Translations under genes and position numbers: made by a program
Notes under the pieces: model-generated
Databases searched by the model: none
Told to the model about the DNA's origin: nothing
Seen by the model: the letters and a program-made list of their open reading frames with translations, nothing else
Source of the DNA: Rodentolepis nana
Lineage: Eukaryota > Platyhelminthes > Cestoda > Cyclophyllidea > Hymenolepididae
Assembly (NCBI GenBank): GCA_900617975.1
Contig: UZAE01001859.1
Location: 1-11,255 of the forward strand
Direction: 5' to 3'
DNA: 11,255 nucleotides
In this document: piece by piece, positions 1 through 8,100 of the stretch
Numbering within the stretch: position 1 is the first letter of the stretch
Layout: every line of letters starts with the position of its first letter

Positions 1-108
1 CCAAATTATCACTTTTTGGACTTTACCTTAACTGATTTCAGGTGCTTTGTTGTCTTTTTTAAAAATTTTTCTGACGAGGCATCTAGACATACTTAGCAAA
101 TCGGGACT

Positions 109-128
109 ATTTATTTATTTATTTATTT
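109..128. repeat. (ATTT)5 simple repeat
   Basis: Five perfect tandem copies of ATTT sit immediately before repeat copy A. The other copy of the dispersed repeat (from 10901) is also preceded by an AT-rich run (GGATATATATTTTTATAA), so a low-complexity AT tract may be part of the element's left end rather than an unrelated microsatellite. The tract is short and carries no coding potential. Confidence 0.85.
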
Positions 129-285
129 CAAATGGTAGGCGTTTTGATAGTTATCGATAGCCCTTTAGGTGACTTCGGGCTTCACAGAGGGGAAGGAGGA
201 ACATCGAAATGAGAAAACAGTGGAGAGGGAGAAGAGTGATTCAACGATGCAAAAGACAGAGAAAAGGTAAGATGTGTACTGTGGA
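129..285 (+). repeat. Dispersed repeat, copy A (unclassified, possibly a non-autonomous mobile element)
   Basis: The sequence starting CAAATGGTAGGCGTTTTGAT recurs at 10921 in the same orientation. The first ~85 bases differ at roughly one position in nine, by eye, with one single-base indel. Similarity then continues more loosely through a purine-rich stretch to a shared GGTAAGATG at 266-274. Both copies keep the short inverted repeat AGCCC/GGGCT (159-163 and 177-181). No open reading frame, transposase or target-site duplication is visible. After about 285 the two copies diverge, so copy A may be truncated relative to copy B. The element class is not recognised; orientation is arbitrary. Confidence 0.75.
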
Positions 286-2410
286 AAGCTGTTAAACCAA
301 AAATGAGAATTTAGTAACTTAATCAAAGCAGATATGCGATTTGAGTTAGGTACGAATTAACGCCACAAGTAAATGTATGATAATAAGTTGTACTAAGGCA
401 TTTTGCAAACAGTGCATTTGCCATTCAGTCTTAGAAACGTAATGCAGCAATAAGTAGACTCGATGAGTCAGAAGTAATCTTCCTCCATAAATTATGGAAA
501 ACAAACAACTCCAAGTTAATTAATAGTACTCAAGCCCTTTCAATTCCCAAATCAAAAGTAGCAGTCGAAGGCATCCTATTAGCAACGGAAACAACTCCCC
601 TTGTCTTGACATTTTGACATGCCTTTATATGCAGTTTTGATAATAAATGCAGCAGTAATTTAACACGTCACCAGATGTTTTTTGCACGCGTGAAACAGTG
701 CGAATAATTGCTCCTTACACAATGGCAGTTTCTAAGCCAATCGTATGTGTTGAGATCGGCTAGTATTGCCATTCATGTTATGGAAGATTCTTTGGAATGA
801 CGAATGTGACGACACTTTGACCGGGCAGAATTTTTTTAACAAAAAGAAAGTAAATGCGTTGAGTCGTATCAGGATGCTTCAAATATGAGATCAAGGGGTT
901 AGCAAACGTAAAATTCTCGAGATGCATTGATTATAGTATAGTGCATTTCAATAAATTTAAATGATCAGCCTTAATGACATAGACAGCAGTATCTGAACGT
1001 ATTTGCCAATTATCACCCAAAGACATCAACGTCACCTACTGGAAAAACAGAGAGCAAATTTAGTAACAAAAGAACAAACAATCCTTAAAATTTTTGATAC
1101 AATTCGAACGTCATAAATGGTATTGACTAAAATGGAGAGAATTTTTTGTGCATTAGTACATCAATTTGGAAGTAAAATGTAGGAGTTCATAGCTTCTACT
1201 GACAAAGAATGCGAATTACTAGCAAAAAGTAAAATGCCATGCAAATAATTAGATTGTGAAATATTAAAACAATCAACATATAAATTTGGACGATCTTTAG
1301 CTCACAGCAGAGTCATAACTTAGCCAATTAACCAATAAAAAGGCTCCAATCTTTTATTAATCACAATAATGGCGATGATATTATTATTTTATGATCTAAT
1401 CTGGGAAGAATGTATTTCCATTTATTATACCAATGTTATGTGGCCTATAGTGCGAGTTGTGCCATTGTAGGTGTGTGGTATCTTACACTGTGTCTTGTCC
1501 GTTGGCATATCTAGACTCTTTTAGCCTGGCATGTGTTAAAAGAGGGGTAACTAAAGTGTATGTGGTGTCAAGGCATATGAAGCAACATGATATTGTATAC
1601 AGACATCCTGGTACGTCTATCTTTATCAAGTCACAGTGATGAGACTTAACAACCCATTCAGGAAATGGAATGACAAGCAGCGTTTTAACATAGATGAGAA
1701 GAAGAGAGACTGCGGACATACTTACACCAATGAAATACACCCATTAGCCTGTATTTTAAGGGGTAGACTAATAACTGTCGAAGGTATAATCGTCAGTTCC
1801 GAATGTTGAGCCACCCTAACCCCTCAGTGATAACTTACAACACAAAGCCCTTTATCTATGTGCGAAACACCAAGCGTGTCGCAATCACAGTCCCATATTG
1901 AGAAAAAGAGCAGTGACAATTACGGAGAGATTGGCACTCCTTTTCAACTTTGTGCCTCTTAATGCTGAGTGAGCCACATATCGTTCATATACTTGTGAAC
2001 TTTTATATTCTTGCACTCCATAAAAGCTGCAAACTTAGACAACGCCTCCTGTCCCACTTAAGCAACAAAGTAAAACACAAGGCAAGCTCAAGATAAGCCT
2101 ACTAGCCCAATTAATCAAAATTAATTTTCTGCAAGGTAAATCATAGATGGTGTTAAATGTACAGGACAAAATTGTACACAAGTAGTAGATAATGCAATAT
2201 TACGTACAAATTTTGTTCAAACACGAAAAATGAATGCTAATTATCTACAGGAATAAAGTATTTACTTCGGCACTAGTCGCCAAAAAAACAAAACGCCAGT
2301 GTCGATAGAAGAAGAATTAATCCGAAAAAAGAGGAAATCGAGTTCATTTAAGTCAGAAAAATGAATGATTGGCTCACGCCTTGAGGAAGACAAACACATC
2401 ATGCGGCCAT
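286..2410. other. AT-rich stretch without a recognisable gene (downstream of RER1)
   Basis: I see no exon with recognisable protein similarity on either strand. A somewhat less AT-rich patch at about 1440-1990 holds three overlapping short open frames: plus 1457-1639, minus 1483-1740, and an ATG-started plus frame of about 55 codons from near 1640. None resembles a known family and they lie on opposing strands, so they are probably chance. The RER1 3' UTR must begin at 2410 and run leftwards, but no AATAAA is found on the minus strand within the first ~900 nt; the nearest clear ones read leftwards near 1425 and 1352. Confidence 0.6.
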
Positions 2411-4935
2411 TCAAGTGTCAATAACTTTTGCAGTAGGATGCGGCTTGCCATAGGAGAAAGGCATGTATCGATGAGTTATCATGTGCTACAATAAACAAAT
2501 GTTACTCAAGCGTTATAAGTAGACATTTAAACAGAAACTTCAGAAACCAAACACAACTAAGTTAAAGAATAAAGCAGAAAGGGAAAAGAAATAAAGCTAA
2601 GTCTACACCACAGACTATTTAATACAGAAGGACAAAGTAAAATTAATAATTTTGCACCATGAGATGCCAGTATTGTAGTTACATGAACAAAGACAATGTT
2701 GAAAATCACTTACCACAAATAGTGACAGTATGAACGCAAGTAAACATTCAAAAATAAATTTGTTTTTGATTCCACAACAACCTCCAACCCTCTCATTTAG
2801 ATTTTTAAAATTGCAGATAAATAACCTGCAGTTATTAAATGGCAGACTCAGTGCCCTATTTACTCATTAAGTAACGCAACCCGATTAGATAAATTTGGTC
2901 ATAAATTAACGTTTATTTCTTACTAAAATTAATTCATCGCGAGTAGACACAATGCTCATTAGCTCTTATACATAACCAGTGGTAATTATGCTATTACAAA
3001 AATACGCAGGTCTGGTAGAATGGACCAAGGCCTATAGATCATTTAAAGTTAAAACACCAACGATTTTGCTGAAAACACTAAAGTCTTTAAAGTTTGTTTA
3101 AGGCCATAACTAACCAATGGAATCCAATCAACTAACACATGGTACTACAACAGTGTAAGGTACCTATAAAGAGAAATGAATGGAGGGGTAATAATTTATA
3201 AAACTGAAAGTCGACAAATTTATAAACAGGCATGAAAAGTAAAGTTACTTTCGCTTAATGTTAAAGAAACGGAAGTGGATTCTTTTTAGCCTAGCACATA
3301 CTAGATTAACACTTAATCAATGGCTGCAGGAACTATAATAATAATAACCATAATTTATAGCTGTTGAACTAAAATCGATTATTTAATTATCTCATTAACA
3401 CTAAAGGGAGATATTAGATTAGAATACCAACGAGAGGTACAATCGCTTAATGGAGTCTGCTGATCGATTAGGTCTCAGGGATGGCTATAGAGACATTAAA
3501 ATGGAAGGGTATTCTACGAAATTATTACAATGAAAACAATATCTTATGACGAAATATCAATCTGAAGAAACAAGATGGAGAAATTTCCTAATTTTATTTC
3601 CTTCTTTACCTATTTGAATTATTTTGTAGTTCCTAGTGGTTAGACATTTGTTTGTGAATGAAAATATTTAATTTTACAACAAGTGGAGTAAGATTCTGAG
3701 GGAGTAAATGTATAGTAATGTTACTGTGAGGTAAAGATTTATAACAAATTCTAAATACAAGTGACTGATTTGAGAACGAATTTAAGGTCAACGTACAATC
3801 ACTCAAATTTATGTGTGGGGTTCATTAAATCAATCAAACGCTTGTTTGTCAGTATTACTTTAAGTGATCAATGACCCACGAGACGTTACTTCCACCAATT
3901 TTTCATCAACAAAGGATCAAAAGCTGTATATTTCACATTTATTAACTATACATCATATACTAACGTGCAAACGTCTTTCTTTGGAGTTTTAAATAGCAAA
4001 TTAGAACTAACAGTTCACATTAACAAGGTAAACAGGGTGTTTAAAGGAAATAATGAAACAAATTTTAGCATAACTAATTGAGAGCCTAGATGGTCTTCCG
4101 TAGTAAATTCACTAACAACTTTTAAAGTCGAAAAGGTCAACGATGAATGTGCATAATCATCTGACTAAGAAACACTACGACAATTACTATATTAAATCAA
4201 CGATTCAAGGCCGCGTTAGACTGAGAATTGAGCTAATGGTAACTCATCATTTCAATTCGCACATATCATAAAATAACATTAAAAAACAAATACATACCTT
4301 TATTTGTCTCTTCATCATAACGGTAAAGAGAAGAATGAAATAGATGACAAGGATGGGCCAAAAGACTGGAACGTCGAGAAAAGAAAAAAAGGTACAAACG
4401 ATGCTTATAAAGATTGCTCTTGTCGCTCGATGCCTAAAGCGAAAATAACAAATTTAAGCAAACGAGAAATATTTATAAAGATAGTTCTCACAAATTGACA
4501 ATTACCAGAACTTTGCCTCAAGTAAACGTGGGATAAATGGTCGAAATTCATCAGCCTCAGTTCTGGGAAGTGTCGGAGCTTCATCTATAACCAGATTAAT
4601 CATAGTGCTAAATTTACCGAGCAAATCAGCAAATTCAGGATCCACTTGGGGAGTAATGGAATGAATAAACAATCCTAATATGTATATGGCGAGGGCATAG
4701 CTGATTATATGAAAGCCCTGTACAAAATAAATCCGCAAAATGTATAAAGACAAAAGTATAAGAGTAATGAGCCATCTTGTCTTTGTGAAGGGGCTTAGTT
4801 TGTCGATAGCTGATTGATATCTCTGAAGGAAATTAAACAGGCTTATAAATGTATTACAATCTGTAACGGCTTGAAAAATTTTTCACATTTCGATTCATCA
4901 CTGTCGGGAGGTGCTTCATTTATCAAGTCCATCAT
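2411..4935 (-). CDS. RER1: RER1, Golgi-to-ER retrieval receptor (five exons)
   Basis: RER1 is a four-pass membrane protein of the early Golgi that returns ER membrane proteins and unassembled subunits to the ER in COPI vesicles. Exons on the minus strand: 4935-4858, 4822-4618, 4584-4506, 4433-4298 and 2485-2411. Introns are 35, 33, 72 and 1812 nt, all GT-AG. The product is 190 aa (human about 196). Family motifs in order are YQSAIDK (28-34), RYW-type first membrane segment from W43, VDP (86-88), EFRPF (107-111), KFWHRATR (119-126), VPVFWPI (142-148), MKRQIKHM (161-168) and RYMPF (172-176). The hydrophobic segments are about 43-62, 64-82, 127-140 and 144-161. The start is ATG 4935, immediately followed by a second ATG; no in-frame ATG lies between an upstream stop and 4935. 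The C-terminal tail after RYMPF is short and less basic than in human. If the 33-nt intron is retained the protein is 201 aa. Recognition is strong. Confidence 0.95.
2486..4297 (-). other. RER1 last intron (1812 nt), no gene seen inside
   Basis: Donor AAG|GTATGT (exon ends at 4298) and acceptor TTTATTGTAG|CAC (exon starts at 2485) join IK to HM exactly as in the human protein (MKRQIKHM). The intron is over 20 times longer than the other three in this gene. It is AT-rich; the only repeat noted is a short ATA run near 3337-3350. I see no exon, tRNA or recognised mobile element in it on either strand. Confidence 0.85.
4585..4617 (-). other. 33-nt stopless in-frame intron inside RER1 exon 2
   Basis: Read on the minus strand, the segment starts GTAAAT and ends GGTTATAG. 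It is a multiple of three and has no in-frame stop, so it looks like coding sequence for KFSTMINLVID. Removing it joins G to AT and gives ...FADLL-D-EAPTLPR..., which makes the interval from VDP to EFRPF the same length as in human RER1. Its size matches the other mini-introns here (32, 35, 35 and 37 nt). I infer it is normally spliced out; retention would add 11 residues in the lumenal or cytosolic loop between membrane segments 2 and 3. Confidence 0.8.
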
Positions 4936-5168
4936 AGCAGTCGCCAGGCCAACACAAGAGACCTTAAATTTGGCGGAATTGCCTTCAATGAAATCATTAG
5001 TATAATGGAAATAAACTTGTAAATAGAATTAAATTTTTATTTTAAAATCAAAATTATTTGTCAAAATTAATTAATTTCTGATGGTAAATATTATAGTTTT
5101 GGAAATATCCGGACTGAACCTCTAGTTTTAAGCATGCAAGCAGGTGCATTTTCAGCCAGATAAGCACC
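4936..5168. promoter_or_regulatory. Shared upstream region between divergent RER1 and POLR3C
   Basis: Only 233 bp separate the two start codons, which point away from each other, so both 5' UTRs and core promoters must lie here unless one 5' end is trans-spliced or extends into the neighbour. The centre (about 5025-5080) is very AT-rich and contains a perfect 14-bp palindrome, AAATTAATTAATTT (5064-5077), with two TAATTA-type cores. No convincing TATA box position can be fixed without transcript starts. The bidirectional role is inferred from layout. Confidence 0.6.
5149..5155 (+). promoter_or_regulatory. Candidate 3' splice acceptor 13 nt before the POLR3C start codon
   Basis: GCATTTTCAG at 5146-5155 has the form of a flatworm splice acceptor and leaves only CCAGATAAGCACC before ATG 5169. 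It could receive a trans-spliced leader, a mechanism known in tapeworms, or be the end of a 5' UTR intron. Neither can be told from DNA alone, and such short motifs occur by chance. Confidence 0.3.
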
Positions 5169-8100
5169 ATGTGTGATACTTTTGCGAATGTTGCGAATCA
5201 TTTTGTAGAAAAGTATTTTGGTAAACATTGTTCCATAATTTTGCGTCAGCTAGAAAATTATGGGCCGATTGGTTTAACAACACTGGTGCGTCACTGTTCG
5301 GGACAAATTCCTAATTCTAAGGTAATACTCAATTTCACACCAGCATCTCTCAGGTTCCCACGTGTGTTAAAATTTTATTGAGGCACAATATTTTAAAAAT
5401 AAGTCCTGGGTTACCTTCCGTTTTTACAATAAATTATGATGGTGTTCGTCTTGTGTCCAAAATACCAATTCTTTGTGAAATTGGTGCAAATTTTTATGGC
5501 AAACGAGCTGAGAACTTGATCCTACCAACGTTGCTTTTCGGTATGGTCAAATGCTCAAAAATGCTTCGTTTCGCTCTTATTCGTTCTGCAACAGGTAATG
5601 TTTTATATCTTTTTATTACTTTCTACTAGGCAATCTCAATAAGCTGGCGGAAGAAATAGTTGATACTTTGATTTTGCTAGTGGAATCTGGTGCTCTTCTC
5701 GCTTTCACGAAGTCAGTTCTACTGCATTCCCCAGAGGAAGCTGTTCAATATCAGCGCTTTACATTGTCAAGGAAAGATCTTCTGGGTAAATAGTAGTTGT
5801 TTTTTCGTTCTTTCCTTCCCAGTCTCATTTGACTATCATATTTTTAAATTTTGTCCAGCAAACCTTGAAAAATTTATTTCTGTTGGTGCTGAAGCCAAGA
5901 ATATACATCGTTTTTTGCCGGTAAGTTAGTTTTGTATTACTCTTAGTGTTTCATATAGCCACGAATGTGTGGCCAATCGGTTTATTTACCTAGGTATTTA
6001 CAAACTGAACGACGAATTATTGTACATTTTCATATAATACCTGTCACAGATAAGTATTTCATGTGTAATATGACAAGTAGTTGGTGTGGCGGTAACATTT
6101 GCTTCTTTCAAATTCATTTTTGAGTTTTCAAGTGTTATTTGATGTCTATATATCGAAATTTTGCATTTAACTATTTCCTGATTGTTTTGAATAAAGCTCA
6201 CCAAGAAACTTGGCAGCTACCGTTGTTTGGCTCAGTGACTCTGTTTCATCACGAGTGTCTTCTTGCCTTTAGTCCCCTACAATGGAGTCTGAATGGGATC
6301 TGATACTGTCTCCAAACACCACTGTTCTAGAGGGTCTCTGGCGAGACCAACTCATTGCTCGTCTAGCGGCTGAACAAATTGATGAAGTAAGTGAAGTCTG
6401 TGCCATCCAATGTGCTATTCGCTCTATTAAAAAACTTGCTTTTAGACAGCTGGAGTAATCATGTCACACATTTTGCGTCTCGCCGCTGCCTCCAAGGCGC
6501 ATGCAGTTATCGATTCAGATCAATCAGAAACAGTCTCTCGTGAACAGGTACAATCTATTCCTCCATATACCGCTTTGTCATCTTTAACTCGCCCTATCAA
6601 AATGAAATAATCTCTTTCCTTAAAGATTAGCCAGAGTTTTGGCTCTCTTCCCGAACATTTCGAATCTTACTTAAGACTTCTTCTGGACGATCCAGTAAGT
6701 TTTGAGTCATCACGCATATCTACTGTCGTCGCATCGATTGTAGAACTAATCCGCCTTATCTCTTTCATCTTTTCAGATGTCTTTGCTAGAGGAGAAGGCT
6801 GGTATTGCGGGTGGAATGTATGTTTGCCGTAAGTTTAGAAATATAGCGCTTAGATTTTTTGTCTCACACACAGTAAAACTTTCCATTATTGCTTCAGGCT
6901 ACAAAAAGGTGTTCAGAAGCATGCTGATCCGCCAAGCTGAGAATTTGATTCAAATCCTGTGAGTTCTTACACCATAATGTGTGTGTATATACCGATGTAA
7001 GCTCTAACGCCAAATGCTTTTTATATAATGTAGGTATGAAAATGCCGGCCTTCGAATCTTCAGACTTCTTTTGGACGAAGGTTTTCACACTTGGGAAAGC
7101 GTAGGCATTGATTTTTTTATATTACCCACCAAAAATTCTTCCAAAGTGTTGTATTTTACTTCTTGTATTTTCTGTATAGATGGAAAATCGGTTACTTATT
7201 CCTCAAACAGATTTCCGCAAAACGCTTCCCCAAATGCTCGCCAGCGGCTTCGTTATATCTAAGGCGAGTGGTTTATAATTTTTAATATATGAATGATTAT
7301 CTTTTATAGTCTAGTTAGTGCTGTTCATCCTCCTTCATGTTCTAATGTATAAATAAACACTAATAATTGTTCTCATTCCGCAAGTGGGAATTTACTGTCT
7401 TTACGTAGGCATTTCTGTAGCGTTTTATATATCAACTTTAGCAGCTTGGCCAGCCTCTCACAAAAGTAATGATTTACCTTTTCAAATCAAAGGATTAATC
7501 AATAAGTTGGACCTCGTGTGTATATTATGTGAATGGTAAAGATCGATTGAGTGAGGGATATTTGGGAGAATTGGAGGACTGATAAAAATGCGGCTGTTCA
7601 ACGTGAATTGGTTTGGTTTTTTGATAGGAGCGCCAAGTTACTATACGATGAGCAGCCTATAAAGATCATCTGACATTCTGAGTAGAGGAGATTTGTGAAT
7701 CAGCATGTGCGTCCGAACTGTACTGCAAATCTTCTTTTCTATTTATTTTAATTATAAACTACGACAAATCTTCGGATTATGTTTATCAGCTTACTTCAGC
7801 TCAATAGAATCAAAATTCTCTGATTCCCTTGATCGAGTTTCATCGGAGAAATAATTGCATGTAAACAATGCCAATTTGCTACCTAATGTTTGTCTAAGTT
7901 TTCTATTATTTGGGATTCTTGATCCTTTAACGGCTCTTAATTTATAATGTCGATTTTATGCGTCTTTTAATTAATTGTCATAAATTAGCCCAACCACTAC
8001 TGGTTAATCGTTTCTTACTGTTGCAGGAGTTCTCTAAAGCGAAGGAATTCAATGTAGACACTATAGTGAGCGTATTCAACATTGACCTCACAAAGATTGC

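Noticed and set aside
71..210. Hammerhead-like core CTGACGA near 71-77 followed by CGAAA at about 205, as in ribozyme-bearing flatworm SINEs.
   Set aside because: The two motifs are about 130 nt apart, no stem II or stem I/III pairing is visible, and copy B lacks the CTGANGA motif.
1457..1740. Overlapping short open frames on both strands (60 and 85 codons) and an ATG-started frame of about 55 codons from near 1640.
   Set aside because: No family recognised, opposite strands overlap, no supporting splice or context signals; taken as chance in a slightly less AT-rich patch.
4304..4498. Plus-strand frame of 64 codons.
   Set aside because: It is the antisense shadow of RER1 exon 4 and the neighbouring 72-nt intron.
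5998..6204. Minus-strand frame of 68 codons in POLR3C intron 4.
   Set aside because: AT-rich intronic sequence, no similarity, opposite strand to the gene.
7700..7730. B-box-like GTTCGGAC on the minus strand in intron 11.
   Set aside because: Poor match to the consensus and no A box at suitable spacing.
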